Positions 52,520 to 60,594 of a stretch of DNA of 64,000 nt are shown here, one piece after another. The translations under genes and the position numbers were made by a program. The notes beneath the pieces are model-generated. The model worked only from the letters and a program-made list of their open reading frames with translations, ran no database searches and was not told the DNA's origin. Source of the stretch: CAVDHB01 sp963608705 (GTDB lineage Bacteria > Bacteroidota > Bacteroidia > Bacteroidales > Bacteroidaceae); the NCBI GenBank assembly GCA_963608705.1, contig CAVDHB010000068.1, positions 1-64,000 of the forward strand, written 5' to 3'. How positions within the stretch are numbered: the first letter of the stretch is position 1; each line of letters opens with the position of its first letter.

Positions 52520-52643
52520 CGTATGTGATAAACATGTGTATCGTATGTGATAAGCACGTGTATCGAATGTGATGAACACGTGTATCGAATGTGATGAACA
52601 CGTGTATCGAATGTGATAAACACGTGTATCAAATGTGATGAGT
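52520..52643. repeat. 22-bp tandem repeat, five full copies
   Basis: Units start at 52520, 52542, 52564, 52586 and 52608 with a sixth partial copy; consensus CGAATGTGATGAACACGTGTAT (two halves). Copies 3 and 4 are identical. Each holds ACACGTGT, a short palindrome. This lies in the 383-bp gap 52434-52816, which otherwise holds only the promoter of the next gene. Confidence 0.85.
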
Positions 52644-52761
52644 GGGCGGATTGACTATTCCAGATGAATAGGATACTGCTTTAGAATCAATGAGAGGGTA
52701 TGTGGAAGCACATATCCTCTCTCTTTTTACAGAGACGTTTCTGCCGTCCTAAGCACATCCA

Positions 52762-52793
52762 TTTGTCCAAGAAAAAAACTTTTCGTACCTTTG
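52762..52793 (+). promoter_or_regulatory. Promoter of the sigma-54 response regulator gene
   Basis: TTTG (52762-52765), 20 bp, TACCTTTG (52786-52793). It fixes the start at 52817 and rejects the longer frame from 52700. Confidence 0.65.
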
Positions 52794-52816
52794 CAGTAGG
52801 TCTTGGCTTAAAGAAT

Positions 52817-54157
52817 ATGGATACATTGCTGATTATAGACGACGAGGCGGTGATTCGCCATCTGCTTTCTCGTATGTTGGAACTCGAAGGCTATGAGGTC
52901 TTCGAGGCGGGCGGCTGTGCGGAAGGGATGCGACAACTCAAGAAACACCGACCGGAAGTCGTGCTGTGCGATGTACGGCTGCCGGACGGAAACGGGGTGG
53001 ACTTGCTTCTTTCCTTGAAGAAGGAGTGTCCCGACTCACAGGTGGTCATGCTTACGGCGCACGGGAATATTCAGGACGGTGTGCAGGCCATCAAGAACGG
53101 GGCGTTCGACTATATCACCAAGGGGGATGACAACAACAAGATTATCCCGGTAGTCAGTGCAGCGATGACGGAGGCGAAACGTGTAAAAGACTTCCAGAAA
53201 CCTGCTTCAAATCTCCATACCTTTGACACGATAATCGGTCGTTCAGCCAAGATTCAAGAGGCGGTTCGCATGGCCACGAAAGTGGCGAAGACAGATGTGG
53301 CGGTGCTTCTTACGGGGGAGACGGGTACGGGCAAGGAAGTCTTCGCCCAGGCTATCCATACAGGTTCACCCCGCGCGAATCTTCCTTTCATGGCCATCAA
53401 CTGCTCGGCTTTCAGCAAGGACTTGCTGGAAAGTGAGCTTTTCGGCTACAAGGCAGGGGCTTTTACAGGAGCCGTAAAGGACAAGAAGGGGCTGTTCGAG
53501 GTGGCTGACAAGGGGACTGTCTTCCTCGATGAGATTGGGGAGATGGCCTTTGAGCTGCAAGCGAAGCTGCTCCGAGTGTTGGAAACAGGCGAGTTTATCC
53601 CCGTGGGCGACACCAGTCCGAAGAAGGTGGATGTGCGAATTATCTCGGCCACGAACCGCGACTTGAAGAAAGAAATAGGGGAGGAGCGTTTCCGTGAAGA
53701 TTTGTTCTATCGGCTTTCCGTGTTCCAGATTCAGCTTCCGCCGCTTCGTGAACGTCCGGAGGATATTCCTTTGTTGGCGGAGCATTATCTGAGACAGAAC
53801 ATGAAACGCTTGCACAAGGAGGTGAAAGGCATGACTCCTGAGTTTCTTGACACGCTGTGCAGGGCGGCATGGAAGGGCAATGTGCGTGAGCTGAAAAACA
53901 TCATGGAGCGTTGCATGATTATCTGTGATAAGGAACTGACGATGGAGGATTTGCCGCTTGACTTGCTTCGCCCCGAGGGAGAGAGTGAGGTGTCTTCCGC
54001 CACACCGTTGTCTGACTTTGACCTCGCCACTATCGAACAGCGTCATATTTCCCGTGTCCTGCAATACACAAAAGGCAACAAGACGGAGGCTTCCCGCTTG
54101 CTGAAAATAGGTCTCACCACGCTGTACCGTAAGATAGAGGAATACGGGGTGAAGTGA
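52817..54157 (+). CDS. NtrC-family sigma-54-dependent response regulator
   Basis: A 446-residue regulator: receiver domain 1-118 with phospho-acceptor D52 (CDVRLPDGNG) and acidic pair D8/D9; AAA+ domain with Walker A GETGTGKE (167-174), the sigma-54 contact loop GAFTGA (214-219), and Walker B GTVFLDEIGEM; and a C-terminal Fis-type HTH (NKTEASRLLKIGLTTLYRKI). It activates sigma-54 promoters after phosphorylation. No histidine kinase is encoded beside it. Its location after the 22-bp repeat and the nuclease locus may be chance. Confidence 0.9.
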   Translation: MDTLLIIDDEAVIRHLLSRMLELEGYEVFEAGGCAEGMRQLKKHRPEVVLCDVRLPDGNGVDLLLSLKKECPDSQVVMLTAHGNIQDGVQAIKNGAFDYITKGDDNNKIIPVVSAAMTEAKRVKDFQKPASNLHTFDTIIGRSAKIQEAVRMATKVAKTDVAVLLTGETGTGKEVFAQAIHTGSPRANLPFMAINCSAFSKDLLESELFGYKAGAFTGAVKDKKGLFEVADKGTVFLDEIGEMAFELQAKLLRVLETGEFIPVGDTSPKKVDVRIISATNRDLKKEIGEERFREDLFYRLSVFQIQLPPLRERPEDIPLLAEHYLRQNMKRLHKEVKGMTPEFLDTLCRAAWKGNVRELKNIMERCMIICDKELTMEDLPLDLLRPEGESEVSSATPLSDFDLATIEQRHISRVLQYTKGNKTEASRLLKIGLTTLYRKIEEYGVK

Positions 54158-54191
54158 GGAATGTAAATCTGATAATAACCCATTGGAATTT

Positions 54192-54215
54192 GGAGACGCG
54201 ATAAATCGCGTCTCT
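54192..54215. repeat. REP-like palindrome (family member 3), likely two-way terminator
   Basis: GAGACGCGAT and ATCGCGTCTC form a perfect 10-bp stem around AA, between two convergent genes. It is the same family as at 4573 and 42018. Confidence 0.7.
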
Positions 54216-54217
54216 AC

Positions 54218-55414
54218 TTACCATCCTTTTTCTTTCCATCCTGCCGCTTCGTACCAGTCGGTCTGACGGAAGTCTTCGTCCCAGTCCTCGCAACCGGGGA
54301 AGTAGTCGGGGATGTAGCCTGAAAGTCCGCTGAATTTGGCGGGGTCTACGGGAATATGGTCTGCATTGGGATATTCATAAGAGGTGAAGAACCACGGTGT
54401 GGTTCCTTTGTAGGGAATCAACTTCTCCAACGCCTTTTCCCATTCAGGGAAAGCGGGAGAAGGAATAAGCTGTTGCATCAGTCCCTTGTAGTCATAATAG
54501 GGGCTAACGTATTCCTTTGCGTAAAGTCCTGCATAGACTTGCAAATGCTGCTCGTTTTGCTCGAAATCGAGTGCCACGCCGTTTCGCTGGGGCAGGAGGT
54601 TGCGGGTGAGAGTGGTGAAGGCGTCTACCTGTGCGCAGTCCAACGTGGAAATGACAGCCCCGTAGCCTTCGTCGTTCTTCACGCCCCAAGGATTGTCCTG
54701 TAGATAAGGCTTATAGTAGTATTCCACTAATGTTTTAGCCGGATTCTCATAGAAAAGGGCAGGAGTGAGTATATTGTAATAAGCTCCTGGTCCCGGAATC
54801 TCGCAGGGGGCGGCTACGATATAGCGGGTGGTGTTCCGCAGTTCATACGCCACCTCCACGCATTGCATGAAGCAAGCGTCGAACATCAGGTAGTCGAACT
54901 TTGGGAATTTTGACAAGGTGGAAGCCAAGTCTTTGATGTTCATCCACTCATACATGGGGCGTGCGTGGGTGTCTTGACCGAAAGCACGGCTTTGAGCCGA
55001 TTGCCATCCTGTACCGTGTGACCACAAGACCATGCCGTATCCCTTGGCCGGATAACGGGTTTCCGCCTCACGGATGACTTTCTCCATGACTTTTGGGTTG
55101 GTAGACTCCAAGTCTTCTCCGTAGTCCTTTACGGTGTGGCTTCCTTTTTGGTCGATGCGCAGGAGTTTCGAGTTCCCTTCCATATTATCCATGAAGAGTA
55201 GCAAGTGCGAATTGTCAGGTAACTGTTTAGCCCCCTTGACTAGTTCGTTGTAATCCTCCTGGGAGAAACTATTTAGACTGTTGTCCGCTGCAACGTAAAC
55301 CAACACTGTACGGTCTGCCGTCGGTTGTGGTTCAATCTCGTCTGAATTCGAATCGCAAGCCGTACATAGCAGGAATACTGTGAGGATGCCAAGGATGCTG
55401 TTTTTCCCTCTCAT
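54218..55414 (-). CDS. Clostripain-like (C11) peptidase lipoprotein
   Basis: A 398-residue lipoprotein (lipobox LLCTAC, then DSNSDEIE). The C11 core is visible: VLVYVAADNSLNSF, catalytic His in GMVLWSHGTGW and Cys in LMFDACFMQCVEVAYEL. Clostripain-type enzymes cut after arginine or lysine, and in Bacteroides some process surface proteins or toxins. No self-activation loop is obvious. It is followed 7 bp upstream (in the operon sense) by a small secreted protein and then rpoD. Confidence 0.82.
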   Translation of the reverse strand: MRGKNSILGILTVFLLCTACDSNSDEIEPQPTADRTVLVYVAADNSLNSFSQEDYNELVKGAKQLPDNSHLLLFMDNMEGNSKLLRIDQKGSHTVKDYGEDLESTNPKVMEKVIREAETRYPAKGYGMVLWSHGTGWQSAQSRAFGQDTHARPMYEWMNIKDLASTLSKFPKFDYLMFDACFMQCVEVAYELRNTTRYIVAAPCEIPGPGAYYNILTPALFYENPAKTLVEYYYKPYLQDNPWGVKNDEGYGAVISTLDCAQVDAFTTLTRNLLPQRNGVALDFEQNEQHLQVYAGLYAKEYVSPYYDYKGLMQQLIPSPAFPEWEKALEKLIPYKGTTPWFFTSYEYPNADHIPVDPAKFSGLSGYIPDYFPGCEDWDEDFRQTDWYEAAGWKEKGW

Positions 55415-55421
55415 TTCCTGT

Positions 55422-55931
55422 TTATTTCTTTTGTTCTTTTGCGGCTGCTTCTTTCTTCTCCGCTTTAGCTTTCTTCTTCGCCTCTTTCTCTTCTTTCTTC
55501 CGCTGTGCTTCCGTCTTCACGCTTTCATCATATCCGGCGGGTTTCTCGAATTTAAAGTCGGTGGAAGTCAGGGCGTTTACCTTAAATCCTTTCTGGGAGA
55601 GATATTTCTTCTTTATTTTCTCAACCCTCCGTTCCAGTTTGTCTTTCCTTGGGCTATACACCACGAGACAGAGGCGGTTGGGTTCTCCCTTTTGGGTATC
55701 GAAATAAGACTTCAACTGGTAGCTGAAGGAGGATCGCATGGGCAGGAATGCGTTTTTGCCCTCTAACTTCACGAAGTCTAACTGTTGAATATCTGTGACG
55801 TAGACGGTGGAGTCTGTCAGCGACTCCGACACACCGGCGATGTACACGCCTGTTTCTGTTTTCGCTTGCAGGGAAGCCCCTGTCATCCAGATAGCCGCTG
55901 CGGCTATCAAACCCTTCTTGATGAGGTTCAT
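55422..55931 (-). CDS. Exported protein with Lys/Ala-rich tail, hypothetical
   Basis: A 169-residue protein with a signal peptide (GLIAAAAIWMTGASLQA). A central beta-rich part (TGVYIAGVSESLTDSTVYVT) is followed from about 135 by a charged helix rich in K, E and A. Its start lies 1 bp after the rpoD stop, so it is probably translated from the rpoD mRNA. Function unknown; a periplasmic protein with an extended helical tail might contact the cell wall or nucleic acid. Confidence 0.6.
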   Translation of the reverse strand: MNLIKKGLIAAAAIWMTGASLQAKTETGVYIAGVSESLTDSTVYVTDIQQLDFVKLEGKNAFLPMRSSFSYQLKSYFDTQKGEPNRLCLVVYSPRKDKLERRVEKIKKKYLSQKGFKVNALTSTDFKFEKPAGYDESVKTEAQRKKEEKEAKKKAKAEKKEAAAKEQKK

Positions 55932-55932
55932 A

Positions 55933-56790
55933 TTATCCTAAGTATGATTTTAATAATTTGTTGTTGCTGTTTCCGCGCAGTTTTTCCAAGGCTTTCTCCC
56001 GTATTTGTCTGACCCTCTCCCTTGTCAGGTTCAGCTTCATGGCGATTTCGTCGTTTGTCATCTCCCTGCATCCTATTCCGAAGGACATGGAAAGGACATA
56101 CCGTTCTCTGTCGGAGAGGGTGGAGAATATTCTTTGTATCTCCTTGTCGAGTGATTCCCTGTCCATGTTCAGGTCGGCAGGTTTCGAGTCGCTTTCCATC
56201 ACGTCCACGAGACTGCTGTTGTCCTCGTCGGAGATGGGTGCGTCCACGGACAGATGTCTTCCGTTGGCGGCCATGGCGTCCTCTATCTTCTCCTCCTCGA
56301 TGTCGAGTTGCTCAGCCAGTTCCTCGGTGGAAGGCTTTCGCTGGTACTTCTGCTCGAATTGGGAGAGTGTCTTGTTGATGCGGTTGATGGAACCTACTTG
56401 GTTGAGCGGCAGACGCACGATGCGCGACTGCTCCGCCAGTGCCTGAAGGATGCTTTGCCGTATCCACCACACGGCGTAGGAGATGAACTTGAACCCTCTT
56501 GTCTCGTCGAATTTCTTGGCCGCTTTCAGCAGTCCCACGTTCCCTTCGTTGATTAAGTCGGGCAGGCTCAGCCCCTGGTTCTGGTATTGCTTTGCCACGG
56601 ATACCACGAAACGGAGATTGGCTCTGGTGAGTTTCTCCAGCGCTTTCTGGTCTCCTTTCTTGATGGCTTGCGACAGTTCTACCTCCTCGTTGGGTGAAAT
56701 CAATTCCTCTCGCCCTATCTCTTGAAGGTAACGTTCCAGTGACGCACTGTCGCGGTTGGTGAAGCTTTTCCCGATTTTCAGTTGTCTCAT
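55933..56790 (-). CDS. rpoD: Primary RNA polymerase sigma factor
   Basis: A 285-residue sigma-70 factor of the short Bacteroidetes kind, lacking region 1.1 and the large non-conserved insert. Region 1.2: YLQEIGREELISPNEEVELS. Region 2: LRFVVSVAKQYQNQGLSLPD and FDETRGFKFISYAVWWIRQS. Region 3: PLNQVGSINRINKTLSQFE. Region 4: LSMSFGIGCREMTNDEIAMK and REKALEKLRG. It recognises TTTG/TAnnTTTG promoters such as those across this window. Start 56790 is set by a promoter just upstream. Confidence 0.9.
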   Translation of the reverse strand: MRQLKIGKSFTNRDSASLERYLQEIGREELISPNEEVELSQAIKKGDQKALEKLTRANLRFVVSVAKQYQNQGLSLPDLINEGNVGLLKAAKKFDETRGFKFISYAVWWIRQSILQALAEQSRIVRLPLNQVGSINRINKTLSQFEQKYQRKPSTEELAEQLDIEEEKIEDAMAANGRHLSVDAPISDEDNSSLVDVMESDSKPADLNMDRESLDKEIQRIFSTLSDRERYVLSMSFGIGCREMTNDEIAMKLNLTRERVRQIREKALEKLRGNSNNKLLKSYLG

Positions 56791-56831
56791 AGGCGGTTTG
56801 TGTTTCCCGGTCTCCCGGTATGTTGCGGAGG

Positions 56832-56861
56832 CAAATATACGTTTTTTTATTGAAAGACAAA
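56832..56861 (-). promoter_or_regulatory. Promoter of rpoD
   Basis: On the minus strand: TTTTG (56861-56857), 18 bp, TATATTTG (56839-56832). Confidence 0.6.
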
Positions 56862-56877
56862 ACATTTGACACGAAAA

Positions 56878-56916
56878 TCACCGCATGGGAAGCCTTTTAA
56901 TGACTCCATGCGGTGA
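56878..56916 (-). terminator. Terminator of the HtrA gene
   Basis: TCACCGCATGG and CCATGCGGTGA form a perfect 11-bp stem, followed on the minus strand by TTTTC. Confidence 0.7.
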
Positions 56917-56948
56917 AAGCATGTCTAATAAAACTATTCTTGCGTTAT

Positions 56949-58424
56949 TTACTTGTCGGTCTGGCTGTCAGAGGAGACGCTCACGGCGTAGCTTGCCCTG
57001 CGTCCGGACGGATACATACCAGAGATGAAGAGTGTCTGCTCGGGTGTCTGCTGTGCGGCCTTGAAGGCGTTCTCCAGGTCACTCTCGCTGCGCATGGGCT
57101 GTCCGTTCACTTTCAGGATGACGAAGCCCTTGTTGATGCCTGCGTCACGGAAGCGTCCGTTCTCCAGTCCTTCCACTTTCAGTCCGTAGGAGACGTTGAG
57201 TTGTTCCTTGCCCTTGTTGTCGAGCGGTTTCACAGCCACGCCCAGCAGGTCGATGTTGGAGTTCTTCACCACTTTCGTGTTACCTTGCGCATTGCGCAAT
57301 GTCACGGTCTTGGAGATTTTCTTCTTGTTGCGCAAGTAGGTGATGGTCACTTTGTCGCCGGGACGGTGGTTGATCATGATGACTTGCAACTCGGCCATTG
57401 ACTTGATGGTGCGTCCGTCCACACCCACGATGACATCGCCTTTCTGCAATCCTGCTTGTTTGCCGGCTCCGTCATCTTCCACACTGGCCACATACACGCC
57501 AGTCACCGTACCGAAATCAGGCACTTTCTCGTCTTTGTCTTTCAGGGAGGAGATGTAGTCGTCCAAGTCGCCGCCACGGATGCCCAGCAACGCGCGCTGT
57601 ACCACACCGTACTGACGCAGGTCGGACACGACTTTCTTCATGATGGAGGTAGGGATGGCGAATCCGTAGCCGGTGAAGGAGCCTGTGTTGGAAATCAGCA
57701 TGGTGTTGATGCCCACTAACTCGCCTTTCACGTTCACCAAGGCACCGCCTGAGTTTCCGGGATTGATGGCTGCGTCGGTCTGGATGAAAGACTCGATGCC
57801 CTCTGCGCCTACGGTGCGGGCTTTCGCGCTCACGATACCCGCCGTCACGGTAGAGGTGAGGTTCAGCGGACTTCCTACGGCCAGTACCCATTCACCCACT
57901 TTCAGTGTCTCGCTGTCGCCGATGGGCATGACGGGCAGGTCGGTGGCTTGAATCTTGATTAACGCCAGGTCGGAAGCCTTGTCCGTGCCTATGACTCTCG
58001 CCTTAAACTCCCGTTTGTCGTTCAGTGTCACGGTGATTTCGTCTGCGTCGTCCACCACGTGATTGTTGGTTACGATATAGCCGTCTTTGGAGATAATCAC
58101 GCCGGAGCCGGAACCCTCCCGTTTAGGAGTCTGTATCTGCCGGTTTCCTCCTCGTCCGTTGCCTCCGCCGAAGGGGAAGCCGAAGAAGAAGTCAAAGGGG
58201 TCGTCCCCGCCGGAGATGGTTTGTGTTTTTCCGTTCTGCACCACTTTGATGTAGACCACTTCGTTCACTGCGCTGGCGGCTGCTTTCGTCAAGTCCACAG
58301 GCTGTCCTGCAATGGATTGTGTGGTCTCAGGCACAGCGGCCATGGCCGGTGCGGTGGTCAGTCCGGAGGTTGTCAAGGCCAAAGCCATGGCTCCGAATAA
58401 CATTTTAGTGCTTTGTTTCATCAT
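56949..58424 (-). CDS. HtrA/DegP-type periplasmic serine protease
   Basis: A 491-residue exported protease (signal peptide near 1-29, ending TAPAMAA). Catalytic triad H122 (TNNHVVDD), D152 (SDLALIK) and S225 (INPGNSGGAL). Two PDZ domains follow (about 270-365 and 395-480). A glycine/phenylalanine-rich loop (DDPFDFFFGFPFGGG) near 74-88 is the LA loop. It degrades or refolds damaged envelope proteins. Single-gene unit with its own terminator. Confidence 0.93.
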   Translation of the reverse strand: MMKQSTKMLFGAMALALTTSGLTTAPAMAAVPETTQSIAGQPVDLTKAAASAVNEVVYIKVVQNGKTQTISGGDDPFDFFFGFPFGGGNGRGGNRQIQTPKREGSGSGVIISKDGYIVTNNHVVDDADEITVTLNDKREFKARVIGTDKASDLALIKIQATDLPVMPIGDSETLKVGEWVLAVGSPLNLTSTVTAGIVSAKARTVGAEGIESFIQTDAAINPGNSGGALVNVKGELVGINTMLISNTGSFTGYGFAIPTSIMKKVVSDLRQYGVVQRALLGIRGGDLDDYISSLKDKDEKVPDFGTVTGVYVASVEDDGAGKQAGLQKGDVIVGVDGRTIKSMAELQVIMINHRPGDKVTITYLRNKKKISKTVTLRNAQGNTKVVKNSNIDLLGVAVKPLDNKGKEQLNVSYGLKVEGLENGRFRDAGINKGFVILKVNGQPMRSESDLENAFKAAQQTPEQTLFISGMYPSGRRASYAVSVSSDSQTDK

Positions 58425-58586
58425 GAATCGTTTTTATTTTGTTGTTTTCTTTTTGTCAGTATCCGATGCGGTATTCCGTCACCGTTATAATACGGACGCA
58501 AGATAGGCGTGGTTCGGTCATCTCCTGCTTCCCTTTTAATATTGTTTATAGGTCAGTTTACTATCGTTTACACAGGTAGGCTGCTC

Positions 58587-60584
58587 TTATTTCACTTGTT
58601 CCAGCCTTCCGATTAACTCGTCTCCCAGCGCTGATTTCACCCGGATGTGGTCGAGGATGGAACGGACGGAGGGATTGCTCTCGAAATAGCCCCTGACTTG
58701 CTCGAAGTCTTGCTGCCGCTGTTTCTTTCCGCCGTCTGCGCCGAAGCTGGTCATGGAAGAGAGGGAGAACTCTTTCTTTGCGTCTTCGTAGACTAAGCGG
58801 TCTATGCCGATGACGGACTCTTTCCATTTCTCCACGATGCGCCGGATGTCTTTGGCGGTGATTCGATCCGCTTTCAGGTGGTAGAACTTGAGCATCTGTT
58901 CGTAGGCCCACGTCCACTCGAAGGTGTAGTAGTGTTGGTGCATATCAGCGAACCGGTCATGTATCTGTTCCACTTTGTCTATCGTTCCGCTCTCAATGTC
59001 TTCGATGAGCCGGGTTATCTCGCTTTTGGGTGCGATAAGTCCCGAAAGGTCAGCCCATTCTCCGCTGCCTGTCGGAGTGTCGGGTTGCAGCCGTTGTCGG
59101 ATGTCTTCATCTTTCGCGAAGGTGATGCCTTCCAGACGTTTGATGACAGAGTTGCCAAGGAATTTGTGGATGGCCATCTCGTAAAGCTGTATACCTCGTG
59201 TAAGCGAGGCGTTCTTTATCTTCGTGCTTTGGTAGGAGTATGTTTCCGAAGTCTCGCCTGCCACCCGTTGCAATTCCCGCAGAATGTGACAACCGTTCAG
59301 CATTTTCTGAATGGTGTAGGGGCTGAGCAGGTTGTAGTTGATTTGGTCAAGCCGGTGAGGGTCGGTGCGGTTGTCCCGCTTCGGCCATTTCCGTGCGTCT
59401 CGTATCGTGCCGACACTCCGCAGGTTCAGTCCGGGAAAGAGCATAGTGCTGTTGTCATGCTCTATAAGATAGGAGAAGGGAAGGTCGGAGGTGTCGGGAT
59501 GAGCCGTGTGCCGTCCCATCACCAAAGAGAAGGCACCGATACGTGCCGGCCAGAGAATATAGGAGTTGGAGGCTGTTTTCGCACCCCTTTCCATCGCTCC
59601 TTGGTGAATGGGACCGAGTTTGTACATGTGGTTGCTTTGGTTAGAGCCAGAACCGGCGTTCATGAAGGAGAACTGGCTGGCGATGAGCAGGGTAGACTTG
59701 TGGTGGGTCACTGTGAACGGGCCGGCGAATACCGCGCAGGCTTCTCCGTTTTCCTCTTGGCAGTTGCCGAAGAAGAGTGAATCGGAGGCGGAATAACCGT
59801 GTCCGATGACACAGGCTTGTCCCACAAAACAGCGGGTTAGCATGGCTCCGTCGGTAACGGTGGAGCCGCTGGAGATGATGAAGTCCGTGGCGATGACATT
59901 GCAGCCTATCCGTATAGGCGCTTGTTTCACGCTGTTCAGACTGCCGTTCACCAGTTTGCTGGCCTCTTCAATGGTGCAATAGTCACCCACTTTCACATTG
60001 CGCAACTCGCCGCAGTCAGAGATGACGCAGTGCGATCCGATGCGTCCACGTTCGGAAGAGATTTCCGTCACATACCGTGAGATAATCTCTTTCATCCGCT
60101 GTACGAGCTGCGGGCGATGGCGGTACAAGGCCATAAAATAAGCCTGGTGTGCGGAGAGGCAGTCGTGTATCATTACCTCTCTTCCGCCAGTCTCGTTCAG
60201 TACGGAGACTTCCACTCCGTTGCCGAAAGCGGTCTTGCCGTCTACCAGAATTAAATCTACGTTTTCGATATAGGTCTCGTGTCCGATACGGTAGTTGGCC
60301 ACATAGTTCTTGATGTTCTCCAGGAGGCAGTTGTCGTTCACCTCCACGTTGTGCAAGGTGGCGTTGTAGACCCCGCTGTGCTTGCGCACTCCTCCGGGAA
60401 GAGTGAACTCTTTCTGGAAAAGCCCCAACCGTATTGGGCCAGAGAAGCGCACTCGCTGTATGAATCGAGGGTCGAAACCTTCTTCTGCGGGGACTTCCAC
60501 CAGTTGCCAGTCTTCCGCTGCGCATTCCTGTTTGCGGAGCTGGTTGATTTCGCTGTCTGTGAGTTTTCGGAATGTTCTTTCCAT
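58587..60584 (-). CDS. DUF4954 family protein, left-handed beta-helix
   Basis: A 665-residue cytoplasmic protein with a hexapeptide-type beta helix in the middle (about 185-330: IGSHCVISDCGELRNVKVGD, then IRIGCNVIATDFIISSGSTV) and a helical C-terminal third. DUF4954 proteins are conserved in Bacteroidetes; role unknown, although the fold is that of acyl- or nucleotidyltransferases acting on sugars. It starts 10 bp after glmS, the amino-sugar entry enzyme, so work in amino-sugar nucleotide or envelope synthesis is a fair inference. Confidence 0.82.
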   Translation of the reverse strand: MERTFRKLTDSEINQLRKQECAAEDWQLVEVPAEEGFDPRFIQRVRFSGPIRLGLFQKEFTLPGGVRKHSGVYNATLHNVEVNDNCLLENIKNYVANYRIGHETYIENVDLILVDGKTAFGNGVEVSVLNETGGREVMIHDCLSAHQAYFMALYRHRPQLVQRMKEIISRYVTEISSERGRIGSHCVISDCGELRNVKVGDYCTIEEASKLVNGSLNSVKQAPIRIGCNVIATDFIISSGSTVTDGAMLTRCFVGQACVIGHGYSASDSLFFGNCQEENGEACAVFAGPFTVTHHKSTLLIASQFSFMNAGSGSNQSNHMYKLGPIHQGAMERGAKTASNSYILWPARIGAFSLVMGRHTAHPDTSDLPFSYLIEHDNSTMLFPGLNLRSVGTIRDARKWPKRDNRTDPHRLDQINYNLLSPYTIQKMLNGCHILRELQRVAGETSETYSYQSTKIKNASLTRGIQLYEMAIHKFLGNSVIKRLEGITFAKDEDIRQRLQPDTPTGSGEWADLSGLIAPKSEITRLIEDIESGTIDKVEQIHDRFADMHQHYYTFEWTWAYEQMLKFYHLKADRITAKDIRRIVEKWKESVIGIDRLVYEDAKKEFSLSSMTSFGADGGKKQRQQDFEQVRGYFESNPSVRSILDHIRVKSALGDELIGRLEQVK

Positions 60585-60594
60585 GGCGGTTCGT

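Noticed and set aside
52520..52643. 22-bp repeats as a CRISPR array
   Set aside because: Units are directly adjacent with no spacers, and there are no cas genes.
52700..52816. Upstream start of the sigma-54 regulator
   Set aside because: A good promoter at 52762-52793 lies inside the extra segment, and the receiver domain begins at the ATG at 52817.
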